From: Affinirhizobium lemnae
GTDB taxonomy: Bacteria; Pseudomonadota; Alphaproteobacteria; Rhizobiales; Rhizobiaceae
DNA: 64,000 nt
Assembly: GCF_022968395.1 (NCBI RefSeq)
Contig: NZ_JALJQZ010000016.1
Span: 25,050-89,049 of the forward strand
Reading direction: 5' to 3'
The notes under the pieces are model-generated. The model was not told where the DNA came from. It saw only the letters and a list, made by a program, of their open reading frames with translations, and made no database searches. Numbering within the stretch: position 1 is the stretch's first letter; every line of letters starts with the position of its first letter. The translations under genes were made by a program, and so were the position numbers. Positions 43,684 to 51,745 of this stretch are shown here, in pieces.

Positions 43684-43982
43684 TGGCGCGCCCGACGCAT
43701 GTCTACACGATCGACTATGTCGCCTCGCTGATCGGCGAGAACATTGAACTCCTCCAGCAAATCGCCAGCAATTCCGACAACGTCGATTACGGCGAGATGA
43801 TCCACGCCCACGACGGAAGCGAAGAGGGCATCACGACATTCACCGACCGGGGCATCGAAAGCTTGAAGGAATTCATCGCCGACATTCGCACCTGGGAAGG
43901 CGGGGTCCGGCAATTCCTGATCGACGAGCAATGCGATCCGGAAAAAATCGAGCGCATCATGGCGGACGAGCCGAAATCATAA
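43683..43982 (+). CDS. Fourth IS66 gene, small accessory protein (99 aa)
   Basis: Starts [20 protein letters not shown], and its ATG shares a base with the tnpC stop (TGATG), so it is coupled to the transposase. It is acidic ([20 protein letters not shown]). Such a passenger gene occurs in some rhizobial IS66 elements; its role is unknown. Confidence 0.75.
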   Translation: MARPTHVYTIDYVASLIGENIELLQQIASNSDNVDYGEMIHAHDGSEEGITTFTDRGIESLKEFIADIRTWEGGVRQFLIDEQCDPEKIERIMADEPKS

Positions 43983-44009
43983 CCGCCGCGGCCCTCACCG
44001 GATGGATAC

Positions 44010-44208
44010 GAACTGGCTGTTTGCGGGATCAGACAAGGGCGGCGAACGCGCCGCTGCAATTCTGTCGTTGATCGAGACCGCAAAGCTAAACGGCCTCAAT
44101 CCGGAAGCCTACCTGCGGGAGGTCCTCACCCGCATCGCCGATCATCCCATCAATCGGATCGACGAACTCCTGCCGTGGAACATGCCAGTTCCGTCAGAAA
44201 TGGCATGA
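44010..44208 (+). pseudogene. IS66 TnpC C-terminal fragment of the outer element
   Basis: Reads [20 protein letters not shown] and then [20 protein letters not shown], the end of an IS66 TnpC, and has lost the rest of the gene to the inner insertion. It differs from the intact tnpC at many positions, so it is a different IS66 type. Confidence 0.85.
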
Positions 44209-44409
44209 CCGGACGCTTACAGTGAGCCTGACCTTGCCCTGCTGCCGCCGCATCACTTGCTAAAGCTACGATGGAGGCTCCCACGCCAATATCGTGTGCA
44301 GAAATATGCAGCACACCTGGATAATTGCAGTCAGACATGTTGATCCCCTGCAAATCTTCGCTGCGAAACGTGTACCTCAAAATTGTGTACGATTAAGGGA
44401 ATAATACAG

Positions 44410-44910
44410 TCACCCTGTGTGATACATCCAAAAATAAATTCCGTGCATCAGAAGCAAGATTCCGGCGAAGGCCAGCGTTCCGTGATAAATCCTCCACACC
44501 ATGTTCAGCTTAAAGCTGTTAATTATGGGATAGCCAGCTGAAATTTTTTTGTTAACATTTTCCTTAATAGCTTCGATGTCTGAGACAGTTTCATTTGAAA
44601 CTTCACAAGCGCATATCCGCAAATACTCGTGCGATCTCTCAGCATGACGAAGTACTTCGACGTAGAATTTGCGTGAGTGAATAAATCCGATAGTCCCAAG
44701 GAAAAATAGTACGAGTCCGCCGAAGGCTGATTGAGACCCGTCATACTCTTTACCTAACACAAGAGCAAGGACGGCAGATGAAGCAACCAATACCAAATTC
44801 GAAATTGACGTTTGCTGAATATCATAGTGTCGTAAAAACTCCCTTTCATTCACATACAATCGCCAAAACAACTCTTCCTTGCTTATTTTTGTCATTTTCC
44901 CCTCAATCAT
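44410..44910 (-). CDS. Small membrane protein, last gene of the unknown operon
   Basis: About 166 residues from ATG 44910 (alternatives: ATG 44895 after GAGGGG, or TTG 44964 overlapping the permease). Two adjacent membrane spans (SNLVLVASSAVLALVLG and GLVLFFLGTIGFIH) and a C-terminal one (LAFAGILLLMHGIYFW) surround a cytoplasmic helical region. The plan recalls SLATT-type two-helix membrane proteins, but I cannot assign it. The gene is notably AT-rich. Confidence 0.62.
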   Translation of the reverse strand: MIEGKMTKISKEELFWRLYVNEREFLRHYDIQQTSISNLVLVASSAVLALVLGKEYDGSQSAFGGLVLFFLGTIGFIHSRKFYVEVLRHAERSHEYLRICACEVSNETVSDIEAIKENVNKKISAGYPIINSFKLNMVWRIYHGTLAFAGILLLMHGIYFWMYHTG

Positions 44911-44948
44911 ATTTCCGTTAATTTTGTCTATACTTTTCAAGTCCGTGA

Positions 44949-45812
44949 CTAAATTTTTTTCCAAAAAAATGTAGATCGGCTGGTTCGTTTCGCCGAAACA
45001 AAAATTTGCTTCTGTGCGAGACGGGCCTTTCTAATCAGCACCAACAGGCTGAGTGTTGTAAGCAACAGCAGTAAAACGACGATTAGGCTGGCAGACGTCA
45101 TGATCAGAGGGTCAAACCCAAATCGTAAGCCTTGAAACGACTTTTGAGGAAGTGTCGCGGAGCTATCACTCAGGAGGAATATTGCAAGGACAGGTTCAGC
45201 GAATGACATAGACATGGCAAGTGACGCAGCGACGAACAGGAATGGCATCAGTTGCGGAAGCAGAACATGGAAGAATGTCAATGACGCAGATGCACCAAGC
45301 ATCCTAGCATTTTCCAAAAAATCCGGACGCAGCTCAGCGAGTCCGATCCGCATCACTAGAAATGCGAATGGCGAACTGACCATGGCGTGCCCCATGATAA
45401 GCGTCAGGCGGTTATCGACTCCCAAGCGGGAAGAGAAGAGGACCAACCCGAGCGCATAGACCACAGTAGGTACAGCCGCTGGGAGGATCATTAACCCTGC
45501 ACTCAGTAGCCTCCATGGCCAAGTTGCGCGAATATTTATGTACGCTGCCAAGGTACCCACGAGAAGTGCAGTCAAGGTGGAAACAGCACCTAGTTCGAAA
45601 CTCCGGACAAGTGCGCTCGACCAAGACTGATCCTCAAGTAACGTTCGTATTGGCGTTAAGGAGAGCGGCGCTTGCGACCATCTCATCGCACCCGAAGAAT
45701 CGAATCCAATCCGTAATACGAGCATGACTGGCAGCACAATAAAAGGCACCGCGGTCACAACGCCGATCCAACGTAAGAGTCTCCCGCTCCAAAACCTTCC
45801 TAGCCAGATCAT
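44949..45812 (-). CDS. ABC transporter permease (second subunit, PotC/ThiP/FbpB type)
   Basis: 287 residues from ATG 45812, which overlaps the upstream permease stop by 4 nt (an in-frame start at 45836 is less likely). Six spans and an EAA-type loop (FLENARMLGASASLTFFHVL). The partner of the first permease in an iron/thiamine/spermidine-type importer. Confidence 0.88.
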   Translation of the reverse strand: MIWLGRFWSGRLLRWIGVVTAVPFIVLPVMLVLRIGFDSSGAMRWSQAPLSLTPIRTLLEDQSWSSALVRSFELGAVSTLTALLVGTLAAYINIRATWPWRLLSAGLMILPAAVPTVVYALGLVLFSSRLGVDNRLTLIMGHAMVSSPFAFLVMRIGLAELRPDFLENARMLGASASLTFFHVLLPQLMPFLFVAASLAMSMSFAEPVLAIFLLSDSSATLPQKSFQGLRFGFDPLIMTSASLIVVLLLLLTTLSLLVLIRKARLAQKQIFVSAKRTSRSTFFWKKI

Positions 45813-46588
45813 CTGCGCAGTGCCCTTTCGACCCAAAGGGCTATTAAAACTGGTGCAACGGCAGCCGCTACGAGCATAAGCGATTGGGCCGACGCTCGCG
45901 TGATGTTGAAAGACTGTAGCACATTTTGCTGAATTAGGAATCCTAGCGTCGTAAGCTCGGGACCTGTGAGATATTCCGGTATCAAATAGAGGTTAAGCGA
46001 AATGAGGTATCCCGCAAGAATTGATGCGATGATGGTGGGAGCGACGGAGCCGAGTTCCACTAGGACAAATCGGACGACTGGAGGAACCGCAAGAAGCTTG
46101 GCGGCCTCAAGCATGAACGCATCGGTGCGCATCATGGCCTGTAAAATCATTAGCGCCATCACGGGAGTTACTACATATACCATGGCCAGCACTGTAGCGA
46201 TCGGCGTAAAAAGGAGTTGGGGTGGGCTGCCGCAAAGGCCTAGCGTGCTCCACATAACAGCGACGAGTCCTCTGGGCTCAAGGATGAGCATCCAGGCGAT
46301 GATAACTACAAGAAGATTCAGGAAAAGGGGAATGCTGCACAGAACGATACCAATCAATCGCACTAGAGGATGGCACCTTCTTAGGCTGGATGCCAGTGCA
46401 ACAGACGGAAACAGGGAGAGCAGCGGCACTAGTGAAGACAACAGAACGGTTCGTATGAAGCTAGGTGTGCTGCGTTCGATAGCTTGCCAAGCTGCTATCG
46501 GATCCGCAGTTACTTCCAGCATAACCAAGGATAGGGGCGCTCCAAGTCCAACGGCCATGATGACTATGAAGATGACCCGAGTGATCAC
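45809..46588 (-). CDS. ABC transporter permease (first subunit)
   Basis: 259 residues from GTG 46588 after GGAAGG. About six spans, with EAA-like loop MLEAAKLLAVPPVVRFVLVE. Coupled by 4 nt to the second permease and 12 nt after the ATPase gene. Confidence 0.87.
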   Translation of the reverse strand: MITRVIFIVIMAVGLGAPLSLVMLEVTADPIAAWQAIERSTPSFIRTVLLSSLVPLLSLFPSVALASSLRRCHPLVRLIGIVLCSIPLFLNLLVVIIAWMLILEPRGLVAVMWSTLGLCGSPPQLLFTPIATVLAMVYVVTPVMALMILQAMMRTDAFMLEAAKLLAVPPVVRFVLVELGSVAPTIIASILAGYLISLNLYLIPEYLTGPELTTLGFLIQQNVLQSFNITRASAQSLMLVAAAVAPVLIALWVERALRR

Positions 46589-46600
46589 TTGGCCCTTCCT

Positions 46601-47665
46601 TCAAATTGCCACAGCGTGCGCCCTTTGAGGCGGCCAAGCCACACCAATGGCTGTGCCAACACTAAACTGGATGGGACCGGTATGGCTTACTTTCAGACGC
46701 AGTTCCGCCTCAGTTTCGACGATGACGGTCGTGTGCGAGCCGTTATCCTGCATGCCTATCACCCAGCCCGGAAGACCGTCTCTTTCCCTTTCGGTCAAGG
46801 TCAGGTGGTGTGGGCGCACGATGATGTAGCAATCCATCGCATCAAGAAGTTCAGGCTCGGCGGTTGCAAAACCCGGAGAGAGATCGGCCACAGTATAGTG
46901 AATTCCGCCAGGTTGAACCGAACGAACCTGCCCGCGAAGAACGTTTGTTCGATCCATAAACCCTGCAATAAGGGTATTTCGTGGCGTTGTATAAAGTTCA
47001 ACCGGTCTACCTTGCTGAAGGATCTTGCCGTCGGCGACAAAAAGCAACCGATCGACCCATCCCAAGGCGAAGCGCACGTCGTGCGTAACGACTACAACAG
47101 ACACTCCGGAGCCGGCGATTAGGCCGTCTAGCCACTCTGCGAACTGGTGCACCAAATGTGGGTCAAGCGCCGCAAATGGCTCATCCAGGAGAATTACGTC
47201 GGGTTCGCTCAAGAGTGTTCGAACAATTGCCACTCGCTGACGTTCTCCACCACTGAGTTCCGCGGGAAACCGTTCACCAAGGTGCCCTAGTCCGGCTGCC
47301 TCCAACGCAGCTTGCGCCTGTTTCCGACGTTCAATACGGCTAATGCCACGGGCGAGAAGCGGAAACATTGCATTTTCCATCACTTTCATATGTGGGAAAA
47401 GGCCTAGATCCTGAAACAGAAGTCCAATCTGAACTTTCGGTCGACGGTACGTTTGTCGTGCTCGCACCGAAATGACGCCATGCGTCGGCGACTCCAGTAG
47501 TGAAAGCAGCCTGAGCAAAGTTGTCTTTCCAGCGCCGCTTGGACCAACAATTCCTAGCCGTTCTCCTTCAAGAATCTCAAACGATAGGTCGGTCAGTATG
47601 TCTATACCGCCTCTTTTGAAACCTACATTCTCAACCGAAAGTACAGACAAGGGCGAGGGCACCAC
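46601..47665 (-). CDS. ABC transporter ATP-binding protein
   Basis: 354 residues from GTG 47665. Walker A GPSGAGKTT, signature LSGGERQRVAIVRTLL, Walker B VILLDEPFAALDPHL and VVVTHDVRFALGWVD are all present, followed by a TOBE-like C-terminal domain, as in polyamine and iron importers. It lies 4 nt after the binding-protein gene. Confidence 0.92.
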   Translation of the reverse strand: MVPSPLSVLSVENVGFKRGGIDILTDLSFEILEGERLGIVGPSGAGKTTLLRLLSLLESPTHGVISVRARQTYRRPKVQIGLLFQDLGLFPHMKVMENAMFPLLARGISRIERRKQAQAALEAAGLGHLGERFPAELSGGERQRVAIVRTLLSEPDVILLDEPFAALDPHLVHQFAEWLDGLIAGSGVSVVVVTHDVRFALGWVDRLLFVADGKILQQGRPVELYTTPRNTLIAGFMDRTNVLRGQVRSVQPGGIHYTVADLSPGFATAEPELLDAMDCYIIVRPHHLTLTERERDGLPGWVIGMQDNGSHTTVIVETEAELRLKVSHTGPIQFSVGTAIGVAWPPQRAHAVAI

Positions 47666-47669
47666 TTAC

Positions 47670-48749
47670 CTAACCTCGCAGCCACTGAGTCCAACGCTCC
47701 AACTGAGTGTCATCGTTCTCGCCCCACCATACGTAGTCGTAACTCAACTGTTTGGATTTGTTGGGATCAACGCTTGTCAGTCGGCTTAGTAGCGCCGGCT
47801 CAATCCTCGACACAGCATCAGTTGCGACGGGGCCATAGCCTGTGCGTTCCGCAAACTCAGCCTGACGCTGAGCCTGAATAGCAAAACGTATGAGTTCGTG
47901 AGCCTCTTCCTTGTTCGGCGCGTTTGCGGGCACCAACCAATAATCCCGCGTGTAAAGCCCTTGGTTCCAGACGACAACCGGGTGGTTTCCTCCGAGATCC
48001 AACTGGAAAGCCTCACCACCATAGTACATGCCAACGTCGACAAGCCCCTCCTGAAACAGGCGAGCCCCTTGGGCGCCGCTCTCATACCAGATTACCGAAT
48101 TCTTTATTTCATCAAGCTTTGTATAGGCCCGGTCAATCTTTTCTTCCGTCAACGGGTAAACGTCCCCAGGGGCAACCCCGTCGGCCATCAGCGCCGCCTC
48201 GAGAACATAGTTAGGGCGAGCCCCCCATAGTGCGACACGTCTTGGATGGGCTTTCGCATGGGCCCACACATCTGCCCAAGTTGTCGGGCCAGTCTCAACA
48301 TTTTTCGGATTGTAGATTATATTAAAGGACCAATATAGGATGCCGACACCGTTTGCGTCGCTCGCATCGTCAAAAATCGAAGAAGGCTCTAATGAATCAT
48401 AGTCGATCTTCGCCCAAAGTCCCACCTTCTTACCCCGCATGAGCCAAGACGCATCACCGTGGACGATATCAATTTGCCCCTTTTCAGAGGCCGACTGGGA
48501 TCTGACTTTAGCGAACATATTCTCGCCGTCGCTTAGTTGAACGACTTTAATCCCAGACTCTGACTGGAAGGGCTTGAGGATCACTTCCGCTTGCCACTCC
48601 TGAAAAACGCCTCCCCAAGAGTTAAATACAACTTCACGGCCGTCTTGCGCTGAAGCTGTCTGCATCGACAACATCAATAACAAGCCTAAAAAAGCCGGTC
48701 CCAAGGTAGAACGGCCGACCGCAAAGAAAGACCTAAAAACTGAAAACAT
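47670..48749 (-). CDS. ABC transporter substrate-binding protein (PotD/IdiA-like)
   Basis: 359 residues from ATG 48749 with a signal peptide (FLGLLLMLSMQTASA, cleaved before QDGREVVF). Family features are FNSWGGVFQEWQAEVILKPF, then IDIVHGDASWLM and GILYWSFNIIYNPKNV. Cluster-1 type binding proteins of this kind carry polyamines, thiamine, opines or phosphonates. The ligand is probably the product or precursor of the sugar-related enzymes in the same operon; that is inference. Confidence 0.9.
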   Translation of the reverse strand: MFSVFRSFFAVGRSTLGPAFLGLLLMLSMQTASAQDGREVVFNSWGGVFQEWQAEVILKPFQSESGIKVVQLSDGENMFAKVRSQSASEKGQIDIVHGDASWLMRGKKVGLWAKIDYDSLEPSSIFDDASDANGVGILYWSFNIIYNPKNVETGPTTWADVWAHAKAHPRRVALWGARPNYVLEAALMADGVAPGDVYPLTEEKIDRAYTKLDEIKNSVIWYESGAQGARLFQEGLVDVGMYYGGEAFQLDLGGNHPVVVWNQGLYTRDYWLVPANAPNKEEAHELIRFAIQAQRQAEFAERTGYGPVATDAVSRIEPALLSRLTSVDPNKSKQLSYDYVWWGENDDTQLERWTQWLRG

Positions 48750-48769
48750 GACGTAAAGTCCCCCACTAT

Positions 48770-49408
48770 TTAGGGCATTTGATAATGCAACACGCCGAGG
48801 CCTGGTATGCGTTCGCGGCACAACGATAGAATATCATCGGTGACCGCTGCCGTTGCGCGTTCGCCGTTTATAACAATGCAACGGGCGTCTTTTCGGGCAA
48901 TGTCTAAGTAGCACTGCCTCACAACGCGAAGAAATTCGAGGTTCTCGTCCATCTTTGCTGGCTTTTCGCCGCGCATCATGATGCGTTCTACGACAGCCTC
49001 TGCGGGAAGATCAATAAGGATGGTTAGATCAGGTTTTGCGACTAGATCGTAGATGACACTGACATGGCGGTCGGTTACGCCGTAGGCTGAGGCGTAGGAA
49101 CGATAGCAAAGCGGACCACGATCCCACAAGACCACATCACAACGCTCGACCAGTTGGGTGAGCTTGTCTTGAGAATATCGCAGCACGTCACATGCCACTG
49201 TGAACTCCCGCAAGACTGGCGGAATCCATGGATGGTAGTCGTCCGGAGTACCCCTGAGATGATTGGCTAAGTCGAAGATGCTCAAGGTCGCATGAAAATC
49301 TACCTTAGCGCACTCAACTTTTAAAGGGAAACGGGATAATCTCTTGAGGACCTCGCGAACTTGCGTGGATTTCCCCGAACCATCGATACCAGCGATCGAT
49401 AAAAGCAT
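48770..49408 (-). CDS. Thymidylate-kinase-like P-loop kinase
   Basis: 212 residues from ATG 49408, one nucleotide after the preceding stop. P-loop IAGIDGSGKSTQ, base-binding region DRGPLCYRSYASAYG and LID-like RGEKPAKMDENLEF follow the dTMP-kinase fold. The sequence between these is divergent from housekeeping Tmk, so the substrate could be another nucleotide or phosphorylated small molecule. Confidence 0.82.
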   Translation of the reverse strand: MLLSIAGIDGSGKSTQVREVLKRLSRFPLKVECAKVDFHATLSIFDLANHLRGTPDDYHPWIPPVLREFTVACDVLRYSQDKLTQLVERCDVVLWDRGPLCYRSYASAYGVTDRHVSVIYDLVAKPDLTILIDLPAEAVVERIMMRGEKPAKMDENLEFLRVVRQCYLDIARKDARCIVINGERATAAVTDDILSLCRERIPGLGVLHYQMP

Positions 49409-49409
49409 A

Positions 49410-50240
49410 CTAACTACCCCACGCAATAGACTGAGCAAATGATCGCAGACGACTCACAGCACGTCGGTACAAATTAGAAGGGCCAGCTAAGGAAAGCCTA
49501 AGCATTACGGTGTCGTTGTCATAGAAGTCAGCATATCGGTCGAGTATCATGGCAACTACCGCAAGGTCATACGCGTGGACGCTCGCGACAGCCCTGAGTG
49601 CCTCTTCGACGTGTGAGCAAGATTCTTCAAAGGTTGCGTTTCGAAGGATGCCCGCGACTGCCACGGCGACGTCCAGATTTTTTAAAAGCTCGAGGTCTGG
49701 CCCAAACCATTCTATGTCAAAGTCTATGAGGTTGACGTTACCGAGTTGGTCCACAATTTCATTCCCTCCCCACCTGTCGCCGCAGACTAGACCGGCGGCA
49801 TTGGCCATCGCCACCTCATGCAAGAAATGTGATATTTGAATTACGCATGGGCTAGACTGAAGCAGAGTTGCCAGCGGGGTTCCCGGTACGAATGTATAGG
49901 CAAGCCAGTCTTCACCATACGCTCTAATCACCGGAACGCGAACCTTGGCGGCACTGAGCTTTTCGATTATTGTAATCTCCTCCGTGACTGTGCGGTAACG
50001 AAATTGCAGAAACGGCAATACGCTCCCTACGACCTCCACCAGTTCGGCCAAATAGGCTTCAACATCCACCGGCAGTTCCGACTTACGAGCACGAACGATA
50101 AGCTTGGAGTGCTCGGAGTGGAGCAGATACGTGTCGTTTAAATTTCCGCCGCCTAGTAGCCGCCAAGGTAAGCAGTCATATCCGGCCACAACTCCCCGCG
50201 CTTCCCGAACGGGACGCGGTGTTAGCTCAACCTCATTCAT
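49410..50240 (-). CDS. APH/choline-kinase-fold phosphotransferase, variant catalytic loop
   Basis: 276 residues. The N-lobe glycine loop is GGGNLNDTYLLHS, ATP-binding and hinge parts are LIVRARKSEL and LAYTFVPGTPLATL. The catalytic loop reads GLVCGDRWGGNEIVD, so the usual His of HGD is Cys, while Asp and Asn remain, and VNLIDFDIEW gives the metal-binding Asp. The likely substrate is a sugar or aminocyclitol. It overlaps the nucleotidyltransferase gene upstream by 8 nt. Confidence 0.82.
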   Translation of the reverse strand: MNEVELTPRPVREARGVVAGYDCLPWRLLGGGNLNDTYLLHSEHSKLIVRARKSELPVDVEAYLAELVEVVGSVLPFLQFRYRTVTEEITIIEKLSAAKVRVPVIRAYGEDWLAYTFVPGTPLATLLQSSPCVIQISHFLHEVAMANAAGLVCGDRWGGNEIVDQLGNVNLIDFDIEWFGPDLELLKNLDVAVAVAGILRNATFEESCSHVEEALRAVASVHAYDLAVVAMILDRYADFYDNDTVMLRLSLAGPSNLYRRAVSRLRSFAQSIAWGS

Positions 50241-51120
50241 GGGGAGCGTGTCCTAGCTCGGCAAACAATTCGGCAGCACCATCCGCACCTACTACTAGAA
50301 TCCGATCACCGTGTATCTCATAGAAGCGGTCTGTTGGTAGCTTGGGCAGTGAGTTCACATGCGGCACTGCGCCACCGCGAGTCTGGCTCATTAGTTCATA
50401 CAGAATCTCCGAGAGGTGTGCCGCTACCGCTCGTTGGTCGTCCTCCGAATGCGATGCATGATGCCTCTTCAGATCGCGCAAATGATAGAAGTCAGATAGG
50501 TCACATCTGGCTTCTTTCCCAAGTCTCCATTTTGGGTTGGGATTGGTCTCACCAGCCAGCGCACATGCACCGTCAATCAAGGCGTCTATCATCATGCACC
50601 GAATATGCATCGCCTGTTCCCATTGGCTGCTTTCTATCGCACCGATCAGATCAACGCGCAGATTACGTGCGACGAACATGTGATAGAAACACGTAGCTCT
50701 GCGAACGGACGCTGGCGATACAAGTTCGCTTGCAGACGGAGTAAATGGCAACGCGATGCCGAGACGGTGCGCTTGTTCTGTCTGCTCATAGGAGAGCACG
50801 TTCTCACCCCAGCGATGCGGATAAGCAGAACTGACGCGCAATCTCGCAAGAATCTCTTCAAGGGCCAGATCTGAAAGATACCATGTATCAATCCAGTGCC
50901 CTGCAAGCCAACTTCGCAAAGTATTTGGCGGTTTGCCGCCTACCACTATTATATCAATGTCGGAATGCCGATTGGCGAAGCCGTCGGCAAGCGAACCGGT
51001 TAGATGAACAGTCTGAGCTTCCGCTCGAAAATCAACTTCACCAAGTACCGCCATGCTTGGAACGCTCAGAAATGACAATGCAGCATTCACGGAGACTGGT
51101 CGAGGACGAGGAAACGTCAT
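50233..51120 (-). CDS. Nucleotidyltransferase (KNTase/ANT-like)
   Basis: 295 residues. The polymerase-beta-type motif is VHLTGSLADGFANRHSDIDI (GS followed by D-x-D), with a helical C-terminal domain (HIRCMMIDALIDGACALAGE). Members of this fold transfer nucleotides to aminoglycosides, proteins or tRNA. Next to an APH-type kinase and an amino-sugar synthase, a role in modifying or activating an amino sugar is plausible. Confidence 0.82.
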   Translation of the reverse strand: MTFPRPRPVSVNAALSFLSVPSMAVLGEVDFRAEAQTVHLTGSLADGFANRHSDIDIIVVGGKPPNTLRSWLAGHWIDTWYLSDLALEEILARLRVSSAYPHRWGENVLSYEQTEQAHRLGIALPFTPSASELVSPASVRRATCFYHMFVARNLRVDLIGAIESSQWEQAMHIRCMMIDALIDGACALAGETNPNPKWRLGKEARCDLSDFYHLRDLKRHHASHSEDDQRAVAAHLSEILYELMSQTRGGAVPHVNSLPKLPTDRFYEIHGDRILVVGADGAAELFAELGHAPHE

Positions 51121-51133
51121 TGTTTCGACAGGC

Positions 51134-51712
51134 CTAGGTCAAAACATCGGCGGCTACGAGCATTTGGAGACCCAATTCCCGACCAAGCCAGCCCTCCTGC
51201 TGGGGGCGCCCGATCTCCATCAGCCAACTACTTTCCTGGTATTTTACTGCTGCTATCTCTTTCGTAGAAGCAAGATTGACAAGCGCCGAGTTTCTAGGGT
51301 CATCTGGCTGTAATTCGTATGCACGTTGGGCTTCTAGTAGCGCCGCTTCATGGGATCCGGACATTAAGTAGGTGGCTGCAAGGACCTGATGTCCTGCAGC
51401 ACAATCCGCATCCAATTCAATACACCTTTTGGCAGCCTCTGCTGCCCGCTCCGATTCTCCATTTCGAAGCAGAGCTAGTGCCAAAGTGCCGAAGTTGTCA
51501 GCGGTCGGATCCGTGGCACATAGGACATTGAAGTAGTGTATGGCGGCTTGGTCATTTCGTCCGTAAAAGCAGGCTAGGCCTTTACACTTCCAGACTGAAT
51601 TTTCAGATTTATCGCCTTCCTCAAATGCGATTGCGACTTCTCTTAGTCGTGCTAGGTTAAACTCTGCAATCGCAACTGTCCCGGCGAGAAAGCTTTGTAC
51701 CGTTTCCATCAT
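51134..51712 (-). CDS. Tetratricopeptide-repeat protein (192 aa)
   Basis: TPR-type helices are visible from about residue 40 (GLACFYGRNDQAAIHYFNVL, LALALLRNGESERAAEAAKR, LAATYLMSGSHEAALLEAQR). There is no signal peptide, so it is a cytoplasmic scaffold. Two adjacent ATGs (51712, 51709) are possible starts. It lies between the GlmS-like and nucleotidyltransferase genes and may bring the enzymes together. Confidence 0.82.
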   Translation of the reverse strand: MMETVQSFLAGTVAIAEFNLARLREVAIAFEEGDKSENSVWKCKGLACFYGRNDQAAIHYFNVLCATDPTADNFGTLALALLRNGESERAAEAAKRCIELDADCAAGHQVLAATYLMSGSHEAALLEAQRAYELQPDDPRNSALVNLASTKEIAAVKYQESSWLMEIGRPQQEGWLGRELGLQMLVAADVLT

Positions 51713-51745
51713 CTTTCCTCATGAAAGTTACAATGTAAACTCAGT

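Larger units (their letters stand above)
41172..44009. mobile_element. Inner IS66-family element, apparently intact
   Basis: Inverted repeats GTATGCCTCCGCCGAAGGCCG (from 41172; last base shared weakly) and GTATCCATCCGGTGAGGGCC (read inward from 44009) define a 2838-bp element with tnpA, tnpB, tnpC and a fourth small gene. The flanks GGTTTCTT and GAACTGGC do not match, so the expected 8-bp duplication is missing, which fits deletion of adjacent outer-element DNA. Confidence 0.82.
40879..44220. mobile_element. Outer IS66-family element, interrupted and internally deleted
   Basis: The ends GTAAGCGTCCGGT (from 40879) and its complement ACCGGACGCTTAC (ending 44220) are inverted repeats, flanked by a perfect 8-bp target duplication AGTGAGCC (40871-40878 and 44221-44228). 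Only the start of its tnpA and the end of its tnpC remain, on either side of a second IS66 copy. Confidence 0.88.
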
